Source: Bifidobacterium breve (GTDB lineage Bacteria > Actinomycetota > Actinomycetes > S36-B12). Taken from it: a stretch of DNA of 23,369 bases. Of the stretch, positions 1 through 5,414 are shown piece after piece (position 1 is the stretch's first letter; each line of letters begins with the position of its first letter). The position numbers were made by a program, and so were the translations under genes. The notes beneath the pieces are model-generated. The model searched no databases. It had not been told where the DNA came from and saw nothing but the letters and a program-made list of their open reading frames with translations. The DNA lies in assembly GCA_945885645.1 (NCBI GenBank), contig CAMCYV010000007.1, forward strand, positions 1 through 23,369, read 5' to 3'.

Positions 1-245
1 GGGGCTAAATCGATCACGCCCCCCTGCTCGCAGGTCACAGTCCCTCTACCCGAAACCACCACGAATACTTCCTCGACCTCGGTGTCGGTGGACTCTCCTA
101 CTGAGTGTTCCCACACGCCCACTTCGATGTCACCCTCGGTGTCCACTACGGCAACAGCACTTGTCACCCCTTCGGTAATTGCAAGTGTTGCCTTGAGGGG
201 TCGATGCGTGAGCTCAATGGATTGGGAATCATAACTTCGAATCAT
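1..245 (-). CDS. cupin-domain protein, partial (C-terminus beyond left edge)
   Basis: An open frame on the minus strand runs from ATG at 245 off the left edge of the window, giving 81 residues and no stop. An in-frame TAG lies just upstream, so this ATG is the first possible start. The sequence EVGVWEHSVGESTDTEVEEV followed by FVVVSGRGTVTCEQGG looks like the first half of a small cupin of the EutQ/DUF861 type: a strand, then the acidic E-x-E-E stretch and the conserved G-x-G-x-V turn. Such proteins are single beta-barrels, often metal-binding, with varied or unknown roles, and no substrate can be inferred. It begins 30 bp after the truA stop on the same strand, so it may be the last gene of the same transcript. 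The start has only a weak ribosome-binding site. Family assignment is fairly confident; function is unknown. Confidence 0.7.
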   Translation of the reverse strand, partial: MIRSYDSQSIELTHRPLKATLAITEGVTSAVAVVDTEGDIEVGVWEHSVGESTDTEVEEVFVVVSGRGTVTCEQGGVIDLA

Positions 246-275
246 GACGGCAGCCTATGCTCAAGGCTCGCGGGG

Positions 276-1166
276 TTAATTGGTACCTGTGACACGGCCC
301 TGATCACGATCCATTCCCCTCCTGGCTCGAGTTTCACCTTGGCGAGCATGCAGCTCTTCATCTGTTGGGTAGCCGACTTGTTCGAGGACCAAGGGAAAAG
401 CATCCATGGTTTGAATGTGGGAAAGCTTTTGTTCTTGGTCAAGTAAGTGTTGGGTCCAGGTCACTGGTTTACGGCCATCCCCGATGGGCAGCAGTGCGCC
501 CACAATGGTGCGGACCATCGAGTAACAGAAAGCATCGGCCCGAATGGTCATCACAACATAATTGTTTGAGTTCCGATGCCATTCAAGTTTTTGAAGTTCT
601 CTGATTGTGGTGGCTTTGGGTTTTTCTTTACAGAAAGCAAAAAAGTCATGGATACCGATAAGGCATTGGCTGGCTTCATTGAGTCGGTCAACGTCAAGTG
701 GAACCGGCCACTGCAGGACTTCATGACGGTGAAGTGGTTGCGGACCAGTGGGGTCATCACACACCGTGTAGCTGTATTCACGCCACAAGGCAGAGAACCG
801 TGCATCAAAACCATAGGGCGCTTCTTCGATTCGTAGAATTCGAATGTCACCGGGCAAAGCCTTGTTGATTCGCTCAGCGGTGAGTTTTTCTAGCTCAGGA
901 TGATCACGGGGCAGGTCAAAATGAAAGACCTGATTACGTGCATGCACACCCGCATCCGTGCGACCGGCCACAATGGTCGGTAATTCAAGTTCATGAATAA
1001 GTGCGCCAATAATATTTTCCACTTCACCCTGAACCGAGCGAGCTTCCATCTGTGAGGCCCATCCGTGAAAACCCGAGCCGTCATAGGAAAGAAAGACGCG
1101 CAGACGGATCAGCCCGTCCCCGGGGAGTCCGGGAACGGGCTGATCAATATCGTGTTGCGAGCTCAG
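276..1166 (-). CDS. truA: tRNA pseudouridine(38-40) synthase TruA, probable CTG start
   Basis: TruA converts uridines 38-40 of the tRNA anticodon arm to pseudouridine. The catalytic-aspartate motif GRTDAGVHA is present, and upstream of it the family's first strand and loop IRLRVFLSYDGSGFHGW. That N-terminal block lies before the first ATG (1049), so an ATG start would remove an essential part of the fold. Between the rplQ stop and this block the frame holds no ATG, GTG or TTG. The best candidate is CTG at 1164-1166, which follows AAGGAG (the last codons of rplQ) with 6 nt spacing and gives 296 residues with Asp71 catalytic. A second CTG at 1110-1112 would give 278 residues. The frame is the same as rplQ, with a single TAA between. 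The reading frame is secure; the exact start is inferred. Confidence 0.85.
   Translation of the reverse strand: MSSQHDIDQPVPGLPGDGLIRLRVFLSYDGSGFHGWASQMEARSVQGEVENIIGALIHELELPTIVAGRTDAGVHARNQVFHFDLPRDHPELEKLTAERINKALPGDIRILRIEEAPYGFDARFSALWREYSYTVCDDPTGPQPLHRHEVLQWPVPLDVDRLNEASQCLIGIHDFFAFCKEKPKATTIRELQKLEWHRNSNNYVVMTIRADAFCYSMVRTIVGALLPIGDGRKPVTWTQHLLDQEQKLSHIQTMDAFPLVLEQVGYPTDEELHARQGETRARRGMDRDQGRVTGTN
1107..1145 (-). terminator. strong hairpin between rplQ and truA (attenuator- or terminator-like)
   Basis: The arms at 1107-1123 and 1129-1145 can form a 17-bp stem with a 5-nt loop. The one non-Watson-Crick position is G-U in minus-strand RNA but would be C-A in plus-strand RNA, so the fold fits the rplQ-truA transcript. 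It is followed on that transcript by a pyrimidine-rich stretch containing CUUUCUUUCC. It lies in the frame of truA if the upstream CTG is used, and its 3' arm contains the downstream CTG. It may end most alpha-operon transcripts before truA or limit truA translation; neither is shown by sequence alone. Confidence 0.65.
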
Positions 1167-1169
1167 GAA

Positions 1170-1742
1170 TTACTCCTTGGCCTTAGCTTCGTCGCTTGCA
1201 GCGGCCTCTTCTTCGCCTAACTCATTGACCGGCTCGGTGCTTTCCTCTACGAGGACTTCTTCCGTATCCGCCTTGATCTCTTCAGCGACTTCGGCTGCTT
1301 CACTCTGAACGGGTGCTACTGCTGCTGCACTTTCCTTGGCAGCACGCTTGGTGGCTCCGGTTGCTTCTGCAACTACCTGCTCAGCCATTGGCTCGACCAG
1401 TTCAATGATTGCCATGGGAGCGTTGTCGCCCTTGCGGTTACCGATCTTGATGATTCTGGTGTAGCCACCTGGGCGACCCGCGTAGCTTGGGCCGATCTCG
1501 GTGAACAGTGTGTGCACGACACCCTTGTCCTTGACCACGGTGAGAACCCGGCGACGTGCAGCGATATCTCCACGCTTTGCGAAGGTCACCAAACGCTCTG
1601 CGACTGGTCGCAGCCGCTTTGCCTTGGCATGGGTTGTCGTGATGCGGCCGTGCTCAAAGAGAGCGGTCGCGAGGTTGCCCAGCATGTGCTTCTCGTGTGA
1701 GGCTCCCCCACCGAGGCGGGCTCCCTTAGCTGGCGATGGCAT
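1170..1742 (-). CDS. rplQ: 50S ribosomal protein L17 with acidic C-terminal extension
   Basis: L17 is a large-subunit protein near the polypeptide exit region. Residues 1 to about 117 are the conserved core (MPSPAKGARLGGGASHEKHM, then ANLATALFEHGRI-like helix and the basic KRLRPVAERLVTFAKRGD segment). Residues from about 118 to 190 form a low-complexity tail rich in Glu and Ala (repeated EVAEEI/EESTE/EEEAAASDE patches). The core is the usual bacterial length; the tail is a feature often seen in actinobacterial L17. It follows rpoA by 46 bp, the standard alpha-operon order. Its last codons, AAG GAG, form an ideal Shine-Dalgarno sequence for a CTG start of truA. Confidence 0.97.
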   Translation of the reverse strand: MPSPAKGARLGGGASHEKHMLGNLATALFEHGRITTTHAKAKRLRPVAERLVTFAKRGDIAARRRVLTVVKDKGVVHTLFTEIGPSYAGRPGGYTRIIKIGNRKGDNAPMAIIELVEPMAEQVVAEATGATKRAAKESAAAVAPVQSEAAEVAEEIKADTEEVLVEESTEPVNELGEEEAAASDEAKAKE

Positions 1743-1788
1743 CTTGTCTCCTTATTAATCTTGGTCGGTCCGAATGTGCAGCAGGCTC

Positions 1789-2856
1789 TTAGAGCCGCTC
1801 GTCCTCGGGGTAGGCATCTTCGGTGAAAGTGGCGACAACTTCTTCAACTTCTTCGGGGTCGACATCCATATCAACATCGGTGTCATCGAAGTAAACAGCC
1901 GTGCTGGGGTCAAACCCGGGAGGGCTGTCTTTGAGTGCAAGGCCTAGACCGTGCAGCTTTACCTTGATTTCATCAATTGATTTAGCGCCAAAGTTGCGGA
2001 TATCAAGCAGATCAGCCTCACTGCGGGTGATTAATTCACCAACAGTATGAATGCCTTCACGCTTGAGGCAGTTGTATGAACGCACGGTCATGTCGAGCTG
2101 CTCAATTGGTGTTGAGAGTTGCTCGGCAACGAATGCGTCCGTTGGGCTTGGGCCAATGTCAATACCTTCGGCATCAACATTCATTTCCCGAGCCAGACCA
2201 AAGAGTTCAACCAAAGTTGAACCTGCCGAGGCAACCGCATCGCGTGGAAGCATGCATGTCTTGGTCTCAACGTCAAGAATCAACTTGTCGAAGTCGGTGC
2301 GCTGCTCAACACGAGTAGCCTCAACTTTGTAGCTGACCTTGAGCACTGGTGAGTAGATCGAGTCCACCGGGATACGGCCAATCTCCTGCTCTGGGTGCTT
2401 GTTCATGGTTGACGGAACATAGCCGCGACCGCGCTCAACAACGAGTTCGATCTCAAGCTTGCCCTTGTCATTGAGAGTTGCAATGTGAAGCTCTGGGTTA
2501 TGAACCTCAACACCTGCTGGTGGCTGGATGTCAGCTGCGGTCACACTGCCTGAACCTTGCTTGCGCAGGTACATAACGACTGGTTCATCAATATCACTGG
2601 AGACAACAAGTCCCTTGAGGTTCAAAATAATCTCAGTGACATCTTCTTTGATTCCATCAATCGTGCTGAACTCGTGCAGAACTCCATCAATGCGGATGCT
2701 GGTAACGGATGCACCCGGGATCGACGAGAGCAATGTGCGACGAAGTGAGTTACCGAGTGTGTAACCAAAACCTGGCTCTAGGGGTTCCAACACGAAACGT
2801 GAACGGAACTCGCTGATGGGTTCTTCGGTGAGAATTGGACGTTGACTAATGAGCAC
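1789..2856 (-). CDS. rpoA: DNA-directed RNA polymerase subunit alpha
   Basis: The alpha subunit nucleates RNA polymerase assembly and contacts UP elements and activators. The N-terminal domain (about residues 1-235) carries LEPGFGYTLGNSLRRTLLSS, the conserved assembly segment. The C-terminal DNA-binding domain (about 252-312) carries MTVRSYNCLKREGI, TVGELITRSEADLL and NFGAKSIDEIKVKL. A further tail of about 40 residues is strongly acidic (DDTDVDMDVDPEEVEEVV). At 355 residues it is slightly longer than the usual actinobacterial protein because of that tail. The start is GTG at 2856, with GGAAGG upstream. It follows rpsD by 77 bp, a gap that contains a small hairpin. Confidence 0.97.
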   Translation of the reverse strand: MLISQRPILTEEPISEFRSRFVLEPLEPGFGYTLGNSLRRTLLSSIPGASVTSIRIDGVLHEFSTIDGIKEDVTEIILNLKGLVVSSDIDEPVVMYLRKQGSGSVTAADIQPPAGVEVHNPELHIATLNDKGKLEIELVVERGRGYVPSTMNKHPEQEIGRIPVDSIYSPVLKVSYKVEATRVEQRTDFDKLILDVETKTCMLPRDAVASAGSTLVELFGLAREMNVDAEGIDIGPSPTDAFVAEQLSTPIEQLDMTVRSYNCLKREGIHTVGELITRSEADLLDIRNFGAKSIDEIKVKLHGLGLALKDSPPGFDPSTAVYFDDTDVDMDVDPEEVEEVVATFTEDAYPEDERL

Positions 2857-2905
2857 TTTTTGTTTCCTTCCAGCGATACCCTCTATTTGATATCGCGTTT
2901 CTCAG

Positions 2906-2925
2906 CTCGATTCGAATGAATCGAG
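2906..2925 (-). other. perfect 8-bp hairpin in the rpsD-rpoA gap
   Basis: The arms at 2906-2913 and 2918-2925 are perfect inverted repeats (CTCGATTC / GAATCGAG) around a 4-nt loop, starting just after the rpsD stop codon. There is no U-run after it on the minus-strand transcript, so it is more likely an RNA processing or attenuating structure than a full terminator. Function is not established. Confidence 0.5.
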
Positions 2926-2933
2926 ATTGGTTA

Positions 2934-3560
2934 CTACTTGGAGTAAAGCTCAACAATGAGTTGTTCGTTGACCTGAGTATCGATCGCCGCACGGGCTGGG
3001 ATCGAGTGAACGAGGATGCGCATTTTCGATGGCACAACTTCGAGCCAAGCTGGGACGGTCTTTTCACCGATCTCAGCGTGAGCCACAATAAACGGAGTCA
3101 TCTGCAATGAACTTGGACGAACATCGATCACGTCACTCGGGGAAACCCGAAATGATGGGATGTCGACCTTGTGACCATTGACCAAAATGTGACCGTGGTT
3201 GACCAACTGGCGAGCCATGTCGCGACTCTTGGCGAAACCTGCACGGTAAACCACGTTGTCCAAACGGCTCTCAAGGATCTTCAGCAGGTTCTCGCCGGTC
3301 TTGCCAGGTTGACGCTGAGCTTCCTTGTAGTAGTTAGAGAACTGCTTCTCCAAAACACCGTACATACGGGTTGCCTTCTGCTTCTCGCGAAGCTGCAACA
3401 AGTACTCGCTCTCCTTTGACCGACCGCGACCATGCTGGCCGGGTGGGTAGGGGCGCTTCTCGAATGGACATTTTGGTGACTCACACTTTGAGCCTTTGAG
3501 GAACAACTTCATTTTCTCGCGGCGGCACCGCTTGCAATCTGCGTCCGTATAACGCGCCAT
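2934..3560 (-). CDS. rpsD: 30S ribosomal protein S4 (zinc-binding form)
   Basis: S4 is a primary 16S rRNA-binding assembly protein and, in some bacteria, the autoregulator of the alpha operon. At 208 residues it has normal length. Cysteines 9, 12, 26 and 31 (C-x2-C-x13-C-x4-C) form the N-terminal zinc site of the C+ form. The S4 RNA-binding domain begins near residue 97 (LESRLDNVVYRAGFAKSRDM, then ARQLVNHGHILVNG). The start ATG at 3560 follows AGGAGA. It lies between rpsK and rpoA, as expected in the alpha operon. Because only a four-cysteine form is seen here, a zinc-independent paralogue elsewhere in the genome cannot be excluded. Confidence 0.98.
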   Translation of the reverse strand: MARYTDADCKRCRREKMKLFLKGSKCESPKCPFEKRPYPPGQHGRGRSKESEYLLQLREKQKATRMYGVLEKQFSNYYKEAQRQPGKTGENLLKILESRLDNVVYRAGFAKSRDMARQLVNHGHILVNGHKVDIPSFRVSPSDVIDVRPSSLQMTPFIVAHAEIGEKTVPAWLEVVPSKMRILVHSIPARAAIDTQVNEQLIVELYSK

Positions 3561-3601
3561 GATTATCTCCTATTTTCTAAGTGTTGTTAAAGGTCCGCGA
3601 A

Positions 3602-4000
3602 TTAAACGCGTCGACGCTTCTTTGGACGGGTTCCGTTAAATGGCACTGGCGTTACGTCGGCGATAGAGCCAACTTCAAGCCCGGTTGCTTGCAGTGAACG
3701 AATTGCGGTCTCGCGACCTGAACCCGGTCCCTTGACGAATACGTCAACCTTGCGCATGCCGTGTTCCATTGCGCGACGAGCAGCAGATTCAGCTGCTAAC
3801 TGTGCGGCGAATGGCGTGGACTTGCGGCTACCTTTGAATCCCACCTGGCCAGCAGACGACCAGGCAATAACCGCACCTGTGGGGTCGGTGATGGAAACGA
3901 TGGTGTTGTTGAACGTGCTCTTGATATGAGCGTGGCCATGGGCCACGTTCTTCTTTTCCTTGCGACGCACTTTCTTTGCGCCTGGACCTTTGGGGGCCAT
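3602..4000 (-). CDS. rpsK: 30S ribosomal protein S11
   Basis: S11 forms part of the 30S platform at the mRNA exit channel. The 132-residue product has the basic N-terminal tail (KKVRRKEKKNVAHGHAHIKS), the STFNNTIVSITD strand, the glycine-rich KGPGSGRETAIR motif and the basic C-terminal end NGTRPKKRRRV. Length and order are typical. The start ATG at 4000 is preceded by an AGGAA-type site, and the gene follows rpsM with a 57-bp gap. Nothing unusual is seen. Confidence 0.98.
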   Translation of the reverse strand: MAPKGPGAKKVRRKEKKNVAHGHAHIKSTFNNTIVSITDPTGAVIAWSSAGQVGFKGSRKSTPFAAQLAAESAARRAMEHGMRKVDVFVKGPGSGRETAIRSLQATGLEVGSIADVTPVPFNGTRPKKRRRV

Positions 4001-4057
4001 GTGTGATTCCTATTCTTTAGAGGTTTGGGATTCGCAATGAGTTGCGAGATCGTTCGC

Positions 4058-4429
4058 TTAGACCTTCTTTTTACCGGCAACTGTCTTACGTGGACCCTTA
4101 CGCGTACGCGCATTCGTGTGGGTACGTTGCCCGTGGACGGGAAGACCCTTGCGGTGACGAATTCCCTGATAGCAACCAATTTCAACCTTGCGGCGAATAT
4201 CAGCTGCAACCTCGCGGCGCAGGTCACCTTCTACTTTGAGATTTGCTTCGATCCAGTCGCGCAATGCGAGTGTTTGATCGTCGGTGAGATCCTTTGATTT
4301 CATTTCAGGATCGATACCGGTCGCTGCGAGGGCTTTAGCAGCCTGCGAACGGCCAACACCGTATACGTAGGTAAGTGCGATTGCCATGCGCTTTTCGCGG
4401 GGCAAATCGACACCGATAAGTCGTGCCAT
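4058..4429 (-). CDS. rpsM: 30S ribosomal protein S13
   Basis: S13 sits in the 30S head and contacts 23S rRNA and the P-site tRNA. The 123-residue product begins MARLIGVDLPREKRMAIALT and contains the helix-two-turn-helix region YGVGRSQAAKALAATGI. The C-terminal basic tail HTNARTRKGPRK reaches towards the P site in known ribosomes. The start ATG at 4429 is preceded by a 200-bp untranslated stretch after rpmJ that folds into several hairpins. In enterobacteria the alpha-operon leader bound by S4 also lies just before rpsM, so a regulatory role for this leader is plausible. Confidence 0.98.
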   Translation of the reverse strand: MARLIGVDLPREKRMAIALTYVYGVGRSQAAKALAATGIDPEMKSKDLTDDQTLALRDWIEANLKVEGDLRREVAADIRRKVEIGCYQGIRHRKGLPVHGQRTHTNARTRKGPRKTVAGKKKV

Positions 4430-4453
4430 GGGCGTACTCTCTTTTCAGTAATT

Positions 4454-4596
4454 CACGGGGTCGTGTGGTGGGAGGACCATTCCAGCCCGCCAAGGCTGGT
4501 CTTCGGCCCCGTGGCCGAAGGTGTCGTCCGTATCTGTTGATACGGGGTCGGGTTCTCCCTGTACTTGGTGGCCGGGTTTTCTCTCCCGGTTACACC
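4454..4596 (-). promoter_or_regulatory. candidate structured leader of rpsM: five consecutive hairpins
   Basis: The 200-bp gap between rpmJ and rpsM (4430-4629) holds no gene. In transcript order it contains: CCGGG/CCCGG at 4572-4589 (8-nt loop), extended by GGTG/CACC at 4567-4570 and 4593-4596; a 7-bp stem at 4528-4545 with a 4-nt loop; an 8-bp stem at 4501-4520 with a 4-nt loop; a 6-bp stem at 4482-4499 with a 6-nt loop; and a 4-bp stem at 4454-4465 with a 4-nt loop. All inverted repeats listed are perfect. The second and third are separated by 7 nt, the third and fourth by 1 nt. Such dense local folding suggests a protein-binding or processing leader. I do not recognise it as a known RNA family. 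Confidence 0.5.
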
Positions 4597-4629
4597 CCAG
4601 TGCTTAAAGCTGTAAAGCTTCGTGCGTGC

Positions 4630-4743
4630 TTAGCCCTGGCGTTGCTTGTGACGAACATTTTCGCAAATAACCATGACGCGACCGTGGCGACGGATGACCT
4701 TGCACTTGTCGCAGATCTTTTTGACGCTGGGTTGCACCTTCAT
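4630..4743 (-). CDS. rpmJ: 50S ribosomal protein L36
   Basis: L36 is the smallest large-subunit protein and stabilises 23S rRNA folding. The 37-residue product begins MKVQPSVKKICDKCKVIRR and ends VRHKQRQG. Cysteines 11, 14 and 27 and His32 form the zinc ribbon of the zinc-binding L36 type. The start ATG at 4743 and stop TAA at 4630-4632 give the standard length. It lies 36 bp after infA, the normal infA-rpmJ-rpsM order. Confidence 0.97.
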   Translation of the reverse strand: MKVQPSVKKICDKCKVIRRHGRVMVICENVRHKQRQG

Positions 4744-4779
4744 GGTTACTCTTCCTCGAGTTTCTCGTAAAAACGGTTG

Positions 4780-5001
4780 TTACTTGTAGCGGTAAACAAT
4801 GCGGCCACGAGTGAGGTCATAGGGCGACAGCTCAACCACAACACGGTCATCGGGAAGAATCCTGATGTAGTGCATCCGCATTTTGCCACTGATGTGGGCG
4901 AGCACTTTGTGCCCGTTATCTAGCTCAACCCGAAACATTGCATTAGGCAAAGATTCAGTGATCAAACCCTCAAGTTCGATCGCACCCTCTTTTTTTGCCA
5001 T
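4780..5001 (-). CDS. infA: translation initiation factor IF-1
   Basis: IF-1 binds the 30S A site and supports start-site selection together with IF-2 and IF-3. The 73-residue product is a single S1-like OB fold: KKEGAIELEGLITESLPNAM, FRVELDNGHKVLAHISGKMR and the C-terminal SPYDLTRGRIVYRYK block. Length is standard. It is the first gene of the left-hand (alpha) segment, because the plus-strand DUF2252 gene separates it from map. It therefore needs its own promoter in 5002-5414 or long readthrough from map. Confidence 0.98.
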   Translation of the reverse strand: MAKKEGAIELEGLITESLPNAMFRVELDNGHKVLAHISGKMRMHYIRILPDDRVVVELSPYDLTRGRIVYRYK

Positions 5002-5055
5002 GTACTCCGCTTCCCTATGATTTCAGCCAGAAATGTTCACCACTTCAGCCGTCAG

Positions 5056-5061
5056 AGTCTA
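5056..5061 (-). promoter_or_regulatory. infA: candidate -10 element for infA
   Basis: On the minus strand the sequence TGCGTAGACT ends at 5056, with TAGACT (5056-5061) a good match to the actinobacterial housekeeping -10 consensus. Transcription would begin near 5049, leaving a 5' leader of about 48 nt before infA. No good -35 box is seen 16-19 bp upstream, so this remains a candidate. Confidence 0.35.
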
Positions 5062-5101
5062 CGCAGGACCCTTCCCTACCATGAAGTTGGGGTCCCTTCC
5101 C

Positions 5102-5132
5102 CTAGGGATCTATGTCTTTAGGACATCCCTAG
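5102..5132. repeat. inverted repeat upstream of infA
   Basis: CTAGGGAT at 5102-5109 is a perfect inverted repeat of ATCCCTAG at 5125-5132. Inside it, ATGTC (5112-5116) and GACAT (5122-5126) also pair, so the element can fold as an 11-bp stem with a 4-nt bulge and 5-nt loop. It lies about 40-70 bp upstream of the candidate infA -10 box. It has no U-run on either strand, so an operator or a site for a dimeric regulator is more likely than a terminator. Confidence 0.5.
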
Positions 5133-5229
5133 TGTCCGATATGAGCTTTTTGTCTTAAATAGCCCCAGATGGAATAACTAGGTAATTGATTCCCCCTTCC
5201 AGGTCACCCGCCCTGAATTCGTCATCAAT

Positions 5230-5274
5230 GTGCCTGTGCCAAACCGGCTAATACTTGGTGTCAGGTGCCTGTGC
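5230..5274. repeat. direct repeat GTGCCTGTGC flanking an imperfect inverted repeat
   Basis: GTGCCTGTGC occurs at 5230-5239 and again at 5265-5274, a 35-bp spacing. Between them CCTG..CCAA and TTGG..CAGG form an imperfect inverted repeat whose loop contains TAATAC at 5249-5254, a possible -10 box on the plus strand. This arrangement would suit an operator over the promoter of the DUF2252 gene, but no clear -35 box is visible and the distance to the gene (about 160 bp) is long. Confidence 0.35.
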
Positions 5275-5320
5275 GAAAACAACCTTTGATATCGGAACTA
5301 CCCTTGCGGTGAAAGCGGTC

Positions 5321-5413
5321 ATGATGGAAAGTCAGATTGCTAGAAGAAGTTTGAGTCAGAAATCACATCCGTCAACAACAAAAACGACGCACCTGATAAC
5401 CACTCAAAATTGA
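5321..5413 (+). CDS. possible 30-codon leader ORF before the DUF2252 gene
   Basis: An open frame starts with ATG ATG at 5321 and ends with TGA at 5411-5413, only one base before the ATG of the DUF2252 gene. The predicted peptide starts MMESQIARRSLSQ and is rich in Thr, Ser, Lys and Gln; it resembles nothing I know. No strong ribosome-binding site precedes it. The close stop-to-start spacing could give translational coupling, which would help explain how the next gene is translated without an evident Shine-Dalgarno sequence. It could also be chance. Confidence 0.2.
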   Translation: MMESQIARRSLSQKSHPSTTKTTHLITTQN

Positions 5414-5414
5414 C

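Larger units (their letters stand above)
5002..5414. other. 413-bp divergent intergenic region (infA / DUF2252)
   Basis: The region lies between the start of infA (minus) and the start of the DUF2252 gene (plus) and contains no recognisable conserved gene. It must hold the promoter of the DUF2252 gene and probably one for infA. It has an inverted repeat at 5102-5132, a purine/pyrimidine-rich direct repeat near 5067-5102 (ACCCTTCCCTA and TCCCTTCCCCTA), a direct repeat GTGCCTGTGC at 5230-5239 and 5265-5274, an imperfect inverted repeat at about 5233-5264 and a 30-codon open frame at 5321-5413. Confidence 0.7.

Noticed and set aside
105..446. 113-codon plus-strand frame at the left end
   Set aside because: It is antisense to the cupin and the 3' end of truA, both of which have family matches.
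4454..4596. Serial inverted repeats resembling a CRISPR array
   Set aside because: The stems differ in sequence and length and the spacing is irregular, so they are separate hairpins and not a repeat array.
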